Below the pieces are notes generated by a model. The model ran no database searches. It was given only the letters and a program-made list of their open reading frames with translations, and was not told the origin of the DNA. DNA of 64,000 nucleotides from UBA5314 sp035560815. GTDB taxonomy: Bacteria > Bacillota > Syntrophomonadia > Syntrophomonadales > Syntrophomonadaceae. This document shows, piece after piece, positions 34,733-43,747 of this stretch. The translations under genes were made by a program, and so were the position numbers. Position 1 is the first letter of the stretch, and each line of letters starts with the position of its first letter. The DNA is taken from positions 1-64,000 of the forward strand of contig DATMYR010000045.1 of NCBI GenBank assembly GCA_035560815.1. Reading direction: 5' to 3'.

Positions 34733-35830
34733 CTATGCAGAAGTGAACTCCTGGCCTACCGTTGCTTTCTCCCGATGTCTGACCCGGGCTTCTATTACCC
34801 TGGTGGCAGCATAGATCCCAGCACAAAGCAAAACTATGATGTAAATAGTACTGGCTTTTTCCGCATAGGGGTAGTCTAGATCCCCTTCGGGCGGTAGAGG
34901 GGTATGGGGAGGGTAATGTACGAAGCCGTATTTTAGCAGATGAATAGAATCCGTATAAACTCCAGTTGGGGTGGAGTTCAGAACGACTGCTAGGAGGTGG
35001 GCATCTCCGCGCGTAGCCGAGGAAACCAAACAATACCCGGCTTCCCTGGTATGCCCGGTTTTGATACCCGTAGCCTCCTGCATAAAAAATGGATCATTCG
35101 TTCGTAGAAGCTCATTGGTATTGACCCAGGTTCCGGAAGCAGCATGTTGACCTGAAGCTGTAGGATATATGGAAGTACTCACAACCTGCCGCAAGAAAGG
35201 GCTCAACATTGCCTGGCGAGCAATCATGGCCATATCGGCAGGGGTGGAAAAGTGTTTGTCATCATGATAGCCATCAGGGTTGCTGAAATGAGAATGTACG
35301 GCTCCCAACTGCTGGGCCCGTTGGTTCATCATCTCGATGAAGCCGTTCAGGGCCTGTTGGATGGATAGCGCTTCACCGGGTCTGGTTTTTCGTCCGATAT
35401 GCACTGCGATGGTCAAAGCCGCATCATTCCCCGAGGGCAACATCAAAGCATAAACTAAATTCTTCAGGGAGAGGACTTGCCCCTTCATTAATCCAGCCTT
35501 ACTGGAATCAGCAGGTGCTAGATATATTTCATCCCCCACAGTTACTCTTTCATCCAGATCTCCCTGTTCGATAGCCAGTAATGCAGTAAGAATCTTGGTT
35601 GTGCTGGCCGGGTAGAGGCGTTCCTGCTCATTTACAGAGAAAATAGTTTTACCGGTATCCGCATCCACCAGGATAGCCCCCCGGGCCTGCAAAAGGGGAA
35701 GCAACTGGCCTGAAACAGAATCAGCAAAGGGAGGCTGCGGCTCTGCAGCCGTCATATCCGGCGGCCAAGCTGATAGGAAAATCATCGTTACCATGGAAAT
35801 AAGTAGGATTGAAGATAGAATCCGTTTCAA
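34733..35830 (-). CDS. D-alanyl-D-alanine carboxypeptidase (S11 family, DacF-like)
   Basis: The 365-residue penicillin-binding protein trims the terminal D-Ala of peptidoglycan stem peptides. It has a signal peptide (1-28), the active-site STTK motif in RLYPASTTKILTALLAIEQ, SGN in LPSGNDAAL, and KTG in GIKTGHTREAGYCLV. A C-terminal hydrophobic helix (about 327-346) anchors it. The start is TTG behind AAAGGTG. Such enzymes act in spore cortex or vegetative wall maturation. It is monocistronic, with the ECF operon downstream on the same strand. Confidence 0.9.
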   Translation of the reverse strand: MKRILSSILLISMVTMIFLSAWPPDMTAAEPQPPFADSVSGQLLPLLQARGAILVDADTGKTIFSVNEQERLYPASTTKILTALLAIEQGDLDERVTVGDEIYLAPADSSKAGLMKGQVLSLKNLVYALMLPSGNDAALTIAVHIGRKTRPGEALSIQQALNGFIEMMNQRAQQLGAVHSHFSNPDGYHDDKHFSTPADMAMIARQAMLSPFLRQVVSTSIYPTASGQHAASGTWVNTNELLRTNDPFFMQEATGIKTGHTREAGYCLVSSATRGDAHLLAVVLNSTPTGVYTDSIHLLKYGFVHYPPHTPLPPEGDLDYPYAEKASTIYIIVLLCAGIYAATRVIEARVRHREKATVGQEFTSA

Positions 35831-36004
35831 GCTTTAACACCTTTCCTCTGATTGCTGCAGGCTAAAGTTGTATAATCTATTCGCTGATAACCAGTAATAA
35901 TCCTGGTTGAAGCGCCTAGATATCCGATCAGTTTTATGGAAGCAGTGGCGTGGGATTGGAAAATTGGGCATAAACGAACAAGCCTCCAGAAGAAAGAATA
36001 AAGA
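35831..36004. other. Intergenic region before repeat B
   Basis: Upstream of the carboxypeptidase gene; AT-rich with no gene supported. The reading frames on both strands lack ribosome-binding sites or recognisable content. Confidence 0.35.
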
Positions 36005-36298
36005 AGACACACCTCTCGTGGTGTGCCCTCTTTTCTTAGCAGAGGAATGTCCTCAACCTACATCGCGGTCTAGACCGAGAATCACTTACATCCAGCGGCC
36101 ATAGGCCGCTCATGGGGACATTCCTTACCGCTGCTAGCTAAAATTCCGCCTATATAGATGAAATCAAGACATAGCAAACGGCATTATTACGATCCTTCTC
36201 TCAGATCCTGCCGCCAGTAAGGCGGCACCAGGGGGACATTCCTCTCCCGAAGGGGAGGTGTGTCCCCCAACCTTAGCGGGAAGGTGTGTCCCCAATCC
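36005..36298. repeat. Dispersed GGGGACA repeat, copy B, with inverted ends
   Basis: About 290 bases whose left end (GTGTGCCCTC...GAGGAATGTCCTC) is an inverted, diverged copy of the right end (GGGGACATTCCTCTCCCGAA followed by GGGGAGGTGTGTCCCC). An internal GGGGACATTCCTTACCG at about 36114-36130 and CTTACATCCAGCG are shared with copy C. The right end abuts the stop codon of the 3D-domain gene. It has no coding capacity, so it resembles a MITE or REP-type element. Confidence 0.8.
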
Positions 36299-36916
36299 TT
36301 ACATTAGGGTTACGTTGACTGTACGCATTCCCCAATTCATGGCTTCACCATGGCTGTCAAAAAAGAGATCGATACGGTTGCCCTGAATGGCATTGCCCTG
36401 GTCGGCCGCGATAGCCTCACCATATCCTTCCACGTAAAGTCTGGTACCCATGGGAATTACATCAGGGTCGGTGGCGATAATCCCCCGTGCCAAAGGCAAT
36501 CCTATAAAAGATGGCTGGCCAAAGAAGGGATAGTTGCTCTTATAACTGTTGTCATAGCCAGTAGCCACCATGGACATGGTTCTGCTTCCTCCCATACTTC
36601 CACCACGGGACACACTGGTTGTGCTGATGCCCAATGCCTTATTGGTCAAGGGACCCACGGTACCAGTCGTTGATATACCATTGTCCTGTTGAAAGCGGAC
36701 TACGGCTTTGCGGGTTGAAGCCCCAAAGACGCCATCGGCGCTGCCGCACCAATATCCGCGGTTGTTAAGAACCTGTTGGACCTTAGTCACGGCTGACCCC
36801 TGAGCACCCTGGGATAGACTCCCGGCTGCCATGGCTTTTCCAGTAAAGGCCATACTGCAGAGGGCTAAACCCAGAACTAAAAACATCAATATCAAACTTC
36901 GTTGCATTCGTGTCAT
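36299..36916 (-). CDS. Peptidoglycan-binding and 3D-domain cell-wall protein
   Basis: The 205-residue secreted protein has a signal peptide (1-30, ending AMAA), a peptidoglycan-binding domain (about 36-95, LSQGAQGSAVTKVQQVLNNRGYWCG and FGASTRKAVVRFQQDNGI), a Ser/Gly linker, and a C-terminal 3D domain (about 118-205) with the MVATGYDNS start and ARGIIATDPDVIPMGTRLYVEGYGEAIAADQGNAI. The three conserved Asp residues give the domain its name; relatives (YuiC, RpfB, MltA fold) cleave peptidoglycan during spore resuscitation. The ATG follows AAGGAGG. Its stop codon touches repeat B. Confidence 0.88.
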   Translation of the reverse strand: MTRMQRSLILMFLVLGLALCSMAFTGKAMAAGSLSQGAQGSAVTKVQQVLNNRGYWCGSADGVFGASTRKAVVRFQQDNGISTTGTVGPLTNKALGISTTSVSRGGSMGGSRTMSMVATGYDNSYKSNYPFFGQPSFIGLPLARGIIATDPDVIPMGTRLYVEGYGEAIAADQGNAIQGNRIDLFFDSHGEAMNWGMRTVNVTLM

Positions 36917-37412
36917 GTGATAACCTCCTTATACCATTAGTCACTATCCATCCAATCAAAAGGGATATCGGCATATGCGTTTTGTGATAGCAACCAATGT
37001 GTACAGTGTAAAGGAGTGGGCAATCCTGGTCAAACAGGTTGAAAACCTTCTAATATGGACAGCTTGGGCACTGGTTTGCGTGGGTCACACATGATCCAGG
37101 AAACTAGCGGATCATCCCGTATGCCCATAGAATCTACAATCTTCCTCTTTAGCCAGGAGTTTTCGGCCAGAAAAACAAAAAGTGAGCTTTCGCTCATCAT
37201 CCTAAAAAGCTCCCGTCACCGGGCTTTGTTTACATTCCGCCGGGATAGTATATTTTACCGTATCCCCTATTATTAGCCAGCCTGTTGCCAGGATTTTCTC
37301 AATCGTCGAGAAGATTTTTATGACAATCGCCAATTATTTGACCGTCTCGCCCCACAGGATACTCCCGCAAACTGGGCAGCGGCCCAGCACATAGACACTG
37401 CCGTTATCCATT
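36917..37412. other. Intergenic region with several small hairpins
   Basis: Nearly 500 bases without a supported gene. Small hairpins occur at about 37181-37197 (TGAGC/GCTCA) and 37204-37228 (AAAGC.C/G.GCTTT followed by GTTTA), the second terminator-like on the plus strand. No promoter or RNA family was recognised. Confidence 0.35.
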
Positions 37413-37589
37413 CTATGCCCGGTAAGCGGTAGCGTAGGTCTGAGTATCGAGATGAAAGCAGGGGGCCATCCAGGGGGCACAGGCAAAATGGAATGTCTTT
37501 TTGTATTTCCATTTCATATTGCCCGCTTCAGCACCCATTTCCTCACGGGCCAACTCCAGCAATGCTTCTGGCGGGTTCTTTCCTTCCAT
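37413..37589 (-). CDS. Short ORF after the activase gene, unknown
   Basis: A 58-codon frame starts MEGKNPPEALLELAREEMGA, with a helical first half and an aromatic and Cys-containing second half (WKYKKTFHFACAPWMAP). The ATG at 37589 follows AAGGAG at ten bases. It lies 76 bases beyond the activase stop on the same strand and could be its last co-transcribed gene. No homologue is recognised, and it could be a chance frame or a fragment. Confidence 0.4.
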   Translation of the reverse strand: MEGKNPPEALLELAREEMGAEAGNMKWKYKKTFHFACAPWMAPCFHLDTQTYATAYRA

Positions 37590-37665
37590 CGTATCGGTTC
37601 TCCTTAAACCTGGCGGCTTTTGCTTATTATTTGTTTACCGAAAAAAGAAATTCGCCAAAGTCCTG

Positions 37666-40600
37666 CTAAGGCACCTGGGTAATTTTAAACATGTGTTTCC
37701 GCGTTTCATTCCCGGCCTGATCAGGCAGATTCTCCGGCATGGCCGGGTGCCTGCCATCCTTCATGGCAATGCTGAGCATCAGCTTGATGCGGTTCAACTG
37801 ATTGACCTCACTGGCTCCTGGATCATAATCGATGGCAACGATATTGGCCTGTGGGTATTCTGTCCTAAGTTTTCGCATCATGCCCTTACCGGTAACATGG
37901 TTGGGAAGGCAGGCAAAAGGCTGGACGCATACGATATTGGGGGCATCCATTTCAATAAGTTCGATCATCTCAGCTGTCAGGAGCCATCCTTCTCCAGCGT
38001 GATGACCCAAAGACATAATTTCATTCGCCTTCTCGGCCAGATGGTAGATGGACATAGGTGATTGGAAACGCTGGCTGGCCTGCAAAGCCTTCTTCATTTC
38101 CCGCCGCCAGCTTTCCAGGTATCCGATCAAAAGCTTCATTCCGACTGCACCCTTCCATGATCCAGCAAGAAATTCGAAACGAAAGATAGGATCATAACAA
38201 CAGTATAGGAAAAAATCCATCAGGTCGGGAACGATGACTTCGGCACCTTCCTCCTCCAGGAGGCTGACAATGTTGTTGTTGGCCGCCGGGTGATACTTGA
38301 CCAGAATCTCCCCGACTATTCCTACACGTGGTTTCCGCTGGCCCGAAATTTCAAGGCAATCGAACTCATCGACAATCTTGTAAATATTTTCTTTAAACTG
38401 CTGACGGGTTCCATTCTGCAGCTGTTTGCGGCATACTTCCACCCATTTCTGATATAAGAGGTTGGCTGATCCCGGTATTTTTTCATAAGGCCGCACCCGG
38501 TGCAGAACCCGCATCAGCAGGTCACCGTAGACTACGCCCATGATGGCCTTCTTGAGCAGTCGTTTGGTAAGCTTGAACCCAGGGTGTGCCTCAGTTCCGG
38601 TAAGATTGGCAGAAACGACCGGAACCTGAGCGAAACCAGCTTCCCGCAGAGCCTTGCGTAGAAGGCCAATATAATTAGTAGCCCGGCAGCCTCCCCCGGT
38701 CTGGCTCATCACCACGGTGGTGTTGTTCAGGTCATACTTGCCTGATTGCAGGGCTTTCAGCAACTGGCCTATGACGATGATAGAAGGGTAGCAGGCGTCA
38801 TTGTTGACGAATTTATTCCCCTCTTCGATATCACCCGGCTGAACCTGTGATAGCAATTCAACCTGGTAGCCCTCCTGACGAAAAACATCTTCCAGGAATA
38901 CGAAATGGAAAGGTGACATCTGGGGACACAAGATAACATGCCTCTGCCGCATGTCTTCAGTGAAAGGAATAAAGCGAAAGGGGTAGTCCGCTTTTCCCGG
39001 AACCAGGTTTCCAGACCTCTTCTGCAGGGCTGCTATGAGTGAACGGATGCGGATCCGCGCTGCACCCAAATTATTTATTTCATCAATCTTAATCACCGTA
39101 TAGATCTTTCCGGCACTTTCCATGATTTCCTGAACCTGATCGGTGGTTATGGCATCCAGACCGCAGCCAAAGGAGTTCAACTGGATCAACTGCAAATGCT
39201 GATGTTGGGCAGTATAGCGAGCAGCAGCATAGAGGCGTGAATGGTACATCCATTGGTCCACTACCCGAAGATCTTTTTTCGAGTTGGTTAGGTGAGCCAC
39301 CGAATCCTCACTTAAGACAGCAAAACCGCAGCTGGTAATAAAGTTGGCAATGCCGTGGTTTATTTCCGGGTCAATATGGTAAGGGCGCCCGGCCAAAACC
39401 ATGCCCTGTTTTCCACTGGCTTCTAAATAATCCAGGATGCGTTCTCCCTGACGCCGGATATCTTGCTTAAAAACTTGATCCTCGTTCCAGGCGTCCTCAA
39501 CGGCCTTGGTGATTTCAGCCATTCGGACGCCCAGGTGCTTCAATTCCTGGTATAAACGCTGTCCCAGCCTCTTTTTATTGTCATAAGGAAGGAAAGGATT
39601 TAAAAACTCAACCCCTTCCAGGGCCAGTATATCCATATTGTTCACGATAACATCGGGATAGGAAATTACCATCGGACAGTTGAAGCAGTTGTTTGCATGC
39701 TCCTGCTCCCGCCTCTCCTGAATAATGCCGGGATAGAAAATGGTCTTGATACCCTCCTGGATCAAAGCAGCTATATGACCATGCACCAGTTTGGCCGGAT
39801 AGCAGGCTGATTCGGAAGGGATGGTTTCATTACCCAGATCATAGACAGCCCGGGAAGAAGGAGGAGAGAGCTCTACCCGAAAGCCCAGACGGGTAAAGAA
39901 GGTAAACCAGAAGGGGTAGTTTTCATACATATTGAGCACCCGGGGAATCCCAATAACACCCCGCGGGGCTGCTTCCAGCGGTAGGGGTTCATAAACAAAA
40001 AGCCTCTCATATTTATACTCAAACATGTTGGGAATACTGTCATTTTCGCTTTTCTTGCCCGACATTTTCTCACAGCGATTCCCGGATACAAAACGCTTTT
40101 TATCAGGAAATCGATTAATGGTCAAAAGGCACTGATTGCTGCAACCGGCACAGCGATTGGTTGAGGATTGAAAAGAAAAACTGCTCAACTGCTCCCGGGT
40201 ATAGAGACTGCTCCGCTGCGCTGGAGCGCAGTGCTCACGCGCCAGAAGAGCTGCTCCCAATGCCCCCATCAGACCGGCGATATCGGGGCGTATCACTTGC
40301 CTGCCAATGATCGTCTCGAAGCTGCGTAGAACAGCGTCATTAAGAAAGGTCCCGCCCTGAACGACTACCTTCTCTCCCAGGCGTCCAGGATCCCTTACCT
40401 TGATAACCTTGTAAAGGGCGTTTTTGATGACTGAGTAAGACAGCCCGGCAGAGATGTCTCCCACCGTCGCGCCTTCCTTTTGGGCCTGTTTAACCCGGGA
40501 GTTCATGAAAACCGTACAACGGGAACCCAAATCAACCGGGGAATCTGCCAACAAAGCATTTTCCGCAAAATTTTCCGCGCTCATTCCCACCGACCGGGCA

Positions 40601-41979
40601 AAAGTCTCCAGGAAAGAACCACATCCCGAGGAACAAGCCTCGTTAAGGATAATGCTGTCGATGACTCCATTCTTGATCGTCATGCATTTCATATCCTGAC
40701 CACCAATATCAAGAATGAAGTCCACGCCCGGGCAGAAATATTCTGCTGCTGCTGCGTGGGCGACAGTCTCCACCTCACCCAGATCGACAGCCAGAGCCGC
40801 TTTGATCAACCCCTCGCCATACCCTGTCACCAGTGAATTGGCGATGACCGCCCCATCAGGCAGGTGTTCGTAGAGATCCCTTAGAATTCGCACCGTAGAG
40901 TTAACCGGACTACCCTGGTTGCCTCCGTAATAGGAATAGAGCAGATTTCCCTGGGGGTCGATGAGCGCTGCTTTGGTAGTGGTGGAGCCAGCGTCAATGC
41001 CCAAAAAGCAAGGACCGGTGTAGGTAGCCAATTCCCGCCGCCCAATCATCTGCGTAGAATGACGCAGTCTAAATTCCTGCAATTCTTCCGGATTATTAAA
41101 TAGAGGAGCCATCTTCCAAACTTCCCCAACCGGCGATTCACTAGACGCTCTCATGCGGTTAGCGATATCCGCCAAACTTTCCGCCTCTCCCTTAAAGGCG
41201 GACATAGCCGCCCCCAGAGCCACGAAATATTGGCCATTTTCCGGGAAAATGGCATCGGAATGGTTGAGTTTCAGCGTTTCCTTGAAACGTTTACATAGTT
41301 CAGGAAGGAAGTGTAAAGGTCCGCCTAAAAATGCCACTTTGCCTCGAATAGGGCGCCCACAGGCCAGTCCGCTAATGGTCTGGTTTACCACCGCCTGCAG
41401 GACCGAGGCGGCAATATCCTCACGGGCTGCCCCATCATTCAGCAAAGGCTGTATATCACTTTTCGCAAACACGCCGCAACGTGCTGCAATGGGGTATATG
41501 ATCTGGTGGCGGGCCGCCAGGCCGTTTAAGCCCATGCTATCAGTTTCCAGTAATGAAGCCATCTGATCGATAAATGCTCCGGTGCCTCCAGCGCAAATAC
41601 CGTTCATCCTCTGTTCCATGCCAATTCCGAAATAGGTGATCTTAGCATCTTCTCCACCCAATTCGATGGCGACATCGGTTTCAGGAATCAGATTGTCCAC
41701 GGCTTGTGTAGCGGCAATGACTTCTTGGATGAAAGGCAGGCCCAACCAGGCAGCGGCGGAAAGTCCAGCTGATCCGGTTACCATAGCAGTCACCGAACAG
41801 TTTCCCACCCGCTGCAGGGCTTCGCGGATTGACGAAGTAATGGTATTTTTGATATCGCTATGGTGGCGGCGGTAACTCTTATAGATCACATGATACCGCT
41901 GGTCCAGCAGGACGATCTTGACCGTCGTTGATCCTATATCCATCCCCATAAGCAAGGTTGAAGGTTGAGGATTGACCAA
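37666..41979 (-). CDS. Large acyl-CoA dehydratase activase-like protein (double ATPase plus DUF2229)
   Basis: The 1437-residue protein has two BadF/BadG/BcrA/BcrD-type ATPase domains in series (LMGMDIGSTTVKIVLLD near residue 10 and FLGIDAGSTTTKAALID near 325), with ELGGEDAKITYFG and DIGGQDMKCM phosphate loops. The Cys residues in CAGGTGAFIDQ and ACSSGCGSFLETFA are placed like the [4Fe-4S] ligands of the 2-hydroxyglutaryl-CoA dehydratase activator. A CAGCSNQC motif follows (about 610), then DUF2229 and a C-terminal HgdB-like region. Family members energise electrons for 2-hydroxyacyl-CoA dehydratases or benzoyl-CoA-type reductases, but the giant form has no proven reaction. TTG at 41979 follows GGGGGGAGG. 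A TetR regulator is divergent. Confidence 0.85.
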   Translation of the reverse strand: MVNPQPSTLLMGMDIGSTTVKIVLLDQRYHVIYKSYRRHHSDIKNTITSSIREALQRVGNCSVTAMVTGSAGLSAAAWLGLPFIQEVIAATQAVDNLIPETDVAIELGGEDAKITYFGIGMEQRMNGICAGGTGAFIDQMASLLETDSMGLNGLAARHQIIYPIAARCGVFAKSDIQPLLNDGAAREDIAASVLQAVVNQTISGLACGRPIRGKVAFLGGPLHFLPELCKRFKETLKLNHSDAIFPENGQYFVALGAAMSAFKGEAESLADIANRMRASSESPVGEVWKMAPLFNNPEELQEFRLRHSTQMIGRRELATYTGPCFLGIDAGSTTTKAALIDPQGNLLYSYYGGNQGSPVNSTVRILRDLYEHLPDGAVIANSLVTGYGEGLIKAALAVDLGEVETVAHAAAAEYFCPGVDFILDIGGQDMKCMTIKNGVIDSIILNEACSSGCGSFLETFARSVGMSAENFAENALLADSPVDLGSRCTVFMNSRVKQAQKEGATVGDISAGLSYSVIKNALYKVIKVRDPGRLGEKVVVQGGTFLNDAVLRSFETIIGRQVIRPDIAGLMGALGAALLAREHCAPAQRSSLYTREQLSSFSFQSSTNRCAGCSNQCLLTINRFPDKKRFVSGNRCEKMSGKKSENDSIPNMFEYKYERLFVYEPLPLEAAPRGVIGIPRVLNMYENYPFWFTFFTRLGFRVELSPPSSRAVYDLGNETIPSESACYPAKLVHGHIAALIQEGIKTIFYPGIIQERREQEHANNCFNCPMVISYPDVIVNNMDILALEGVEFLNPFLPYDNKKRLGQRLYQELKHLGVRMAEITKAVEDAWNEDQVFKQDIRRQGERILDYLEASGKQGMVLAGRPYHIDPEINHGIANFITSCGFAVLSEDSVAHLTNSKKDLRVVDQWMYHSRLYAAARYTAQHQHLQLIQLNSFGCGLDAITTDQVQEIMESAGKIYTVIKIDEINNLGAARIRIRSLIAALQKRSGNLVPGKADYPFRFIPFTEDMRQRHVILCPQMSPFHFVFLEDVFRQEGYQVELLSQVQPGDIEEGNKFVNNDACYPSIIVIGQLLKALQSGKYDLNNTTVVMSQTGGGCRATNYIGLLRKALREAGFAQVPVVSANLTGTEAHPGFKLTKRLLKKAIMGVVYGDLLMRVLHRVRPYEKIPGSANLLYQKWVEVCRKQLQNGTRQQFKENIYKIVDEFDCLEISGQRKPRVGIVGEILVKYHPAANNNIVSLLEEEGAEVIVPDLMDFFLYCCYDPIFRFEFLAGSWKGAVGMKLLIGYLESWRREMKKALQASQRFQSPMSIYHLAEKANEIMSLGHHAGEGWLLTAEMIELIEMDAPNIVCVQPFACLPNHVTGKGMMRKLRTEYPQANIVAIDYDPGASEVNQLNRIKLMLSIAMKDGRHPAMPENLPDQAGNETRKHMFKITQVP

Positions 41980-42010
41980 GGTGTAACCTCCCCCCAAGAA
42001 CTATCCCAGC

Positions 42011-42037
42011 AAGAATTCAAATGGCGTTTGAATTCTT
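42011..42037. promoter_or_regulatory. Perfect 11-base inverted repeat, candidate TetR operator
   Basis: AAGAATTCAAA and TTTGAATTCTT are perfectly complementary, separated by TGGCG. The site lies 32 bases before the activase start, between the activase and the divergent TetR gene, where a repressor would block activase transcription. No U-tract follows, so it is not a terminator. The link to the TetR protein is inferred. Confidence 0.65.
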
Positions 42038-42103
42038 CCTACTATTAAGAGTAAAAAAAAAACGATGTTTTTGTCAATCCAGTTTTACTGGCAGCAAAAT
42101 CGC

Positions 42104-42132
42104 TTGACGGACCAGCCTGCTATTCTTACAAT
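42104..42132 (+). promoter_or_regulatory. Sigma-A promoter of the TetR gene
   Basis: TTGACG (42104-42109) and TACAAT (42127-42132) are separated by 17 bases. The start codon lies about 30 bases downstream of the expected transcript start, giving a short leader. Confidence 0.75.
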
Positions 42133-42167
42133 GCATTTAAATAGTGTTTTAAACGGTGGTGATTACC

Positions 42168-42797
42168 TTGGCTGAAACAGTTGCTGCTCCGACAACCAAA
42201 GAGCGTATTATCACGGCTACCCTCGATATTATAGCATCCGAAGGCTTTCAAAACGTCACAGTAAGAAAAATAGCCACCCAGGCTCATGTAAACATAGCTG
42301 CCGCCCACTATCATTTCGGATCAAAGGATGCTGTCATTGAAAGAGCTTTACAATATGTAACGACCCAGATGATCGAAGTATTTACCATTTTGACCGACCA
42401 GCAACAACCGGCGGATATCCGCCTACGCTCCTTTATACAGGCTTATGCTGATACAGTCTATAAATACCCTGATATTGTAAAATACATGATCGATCAAAGA
42501 ATACATCATACCAACTGTCAGGTTGAGTATGGAGCGTTTTTGGAGCGCCAGGGCATCGTTCTGGTCAGCCAGACCCTCAAGGAGTTGAATCCTGGTTCCG
42601 ATGCTCAACTGCACCTGATGAAGACCCTGCAGATTCTTAGCTGTATTTCCTTCCCCATCTTGTTGGCCGGACAAATAAGAACAATTGCTGGCTTGGATCT
42701 TTTCGACCAGGAAACCCGGGCTCATTTTATCACCATGCTGATCGACAGTGTCCTGGAACCTGGTCCGTTCTCAGTGAAGCCAGATTTATCCTCATAA
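42168..42797 (+). CDS. TetR-family transcriptional regulator
   Basis: The 209-residue protein has an N-terminal TetR DNA-binding domain (about residues 10-57: TKERIITATLDIIASEGFQNVTVRKIA and NIAAAHYHFGSKDAV) and a helical C-terminal ligand domain. The TTG at 42168 is preferred because GGTGGTGAT precedes it; in-frame GTGs at 42156 and 42159 overlap that site. It is divergent from the large activase gene with a perfect inverted repeat between, so it probably controls that gene, perhaps in response to an acyl-CoA. The ligand is not known. Confidence 0.88.
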   Translation: MAETVAAPTTKERIITATLDIIASEGFQNVTVRKIATQAHVNIAAAHYHFGSKDAVIERALQYVTTQMIEVFTILTDQQQPADIRLRSFIQAYADTVYKYPDIVKYMIDQRIHHTNCQVEYGAFLERQGIVLVSQTLKELNPGSDAQLHLMKTLQILSCISFPILLAGQIRTIAGLDLFDQETRAHFITMLIDSVLEPGPFSVKPDLSS

Positions 42798-43074
42798 ACG
42801 AAATCCATTATCCGCCCAGAAACCTTTTTATTTAACCCGAGGTTTAAAAAGATTTTGGCTTGTTAACGGATTACTCTTCCTGTAACACCGTCTCATGTTC
42901 ACTTGTTTTTTTATTCCATTCGACACGCATGCTCGAATATCCTGGTTTAGAGACAAGCATGCCTCCACACCAGAAATCTTCAGCACTTTCTATTTTTAGT
43001 ATAAAAACCCAGCAGGGATTTAGATGACCTCTATGTAATTCGTAAATAACCTGTAGAACACAAGGAGTGTCATC

Positions 43075-43713
43075 ATGAGAGGTAAAAAAATATGGGTTAC
43101 AATGGTGTTCATGATTCTTCTGGTTCTTGGATCTTACGTTTACTTCCGGCACAGCATACTCAAGTCTGACCAGCAGCAGGCAGATAATTCCGCACCCAAG
43201 TCTGATCTGGTTAAAAGAAACCCGGATGTAGAACCGTTAAGCATGCAATACATGTCGTACGAGTATAAGAATCGATTGGTTATTAACCAACTCCCGATGT
43301 TGGCTTTGCCCCGGGAGGGTGAGGAAGTACTGCGCGCCATTGGTCCTTATACGGTGGTGAAAGTGGAAGATGCCGTAGTATCCAATGACGGCAAGGTTTG
43401 GCTCTATGTTTTCATCAATTGCTATGACACGCCTATCAACATGAAAGGTTGGATCAAAGAGGACGATACCGTGGCCTACACAAAAGAAAACCAGGCTCAG
43501 GTGCTGGGTGACATCACGATAAAAGCCGGCACCCCCTACTATGAGTCCTGCGACGACCTGGAGACCGCCATGAAAGGCCCGCAACTAATCCAAGATCATG
43601 ACACCATAGGGTATATTTATATGCGAAAAGACGGGTATCTGGGTCTAAATTGTCCAGGTGGCGAGGGAATGTGGGTAAAAGTACAATACGCTCAGTACCC
43701 GCCAATCGAATAG
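43075..43713 (+). CDS. Membrane-anchored hypothetical protein with SH3-like pattern
   Basis: The 212-residue protein has a basic start, one hydrophobic segment (residues 7-24) and an extracytoplasmic region. Two beta-rich stretches, about 75-140 (LPREGEEVLRAIGPYTVVKVEDAVV, WLYVFI, GWIKEDD) and 145-205, resemble tandem bacterial SH3 domains, as in cell-wall-associated proteins. The ATG follows AAGGAG. It stands alone between the TetR gene and the convergent nif cluster. Function is unknown; the domain call is an inference. Confidence 0.65.
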   Translation: MRGKKIWVTMVFMILLVLGSYVYFRHSILKSDQQQADNSAPKSDLVKRNPDVEPLSMQYMSYEYKNRLVINQLPMLALPREGEEVLRAIGPYTVVKVEDAVVSNDGKVWLYVFINCYDTPINMKGWIKEDDTVAYTKENQAQVLGDITIKAGTPYYESCDDLETAMKGPQLIQDHDTIGYIYMRKDGYLGLNCPGGEGMWVKVQYAQYPPIE

Positions 43714-43747
43714 GATGGAAATTCTCTTCTGCCCACGGGGACCTCTC

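Noticed and set aside
42871..43152. 93-residue minus-strand ORF
   Set aside because: It is antisense to the N-terminus of the anchored SH3-like protein, which has a much better start.
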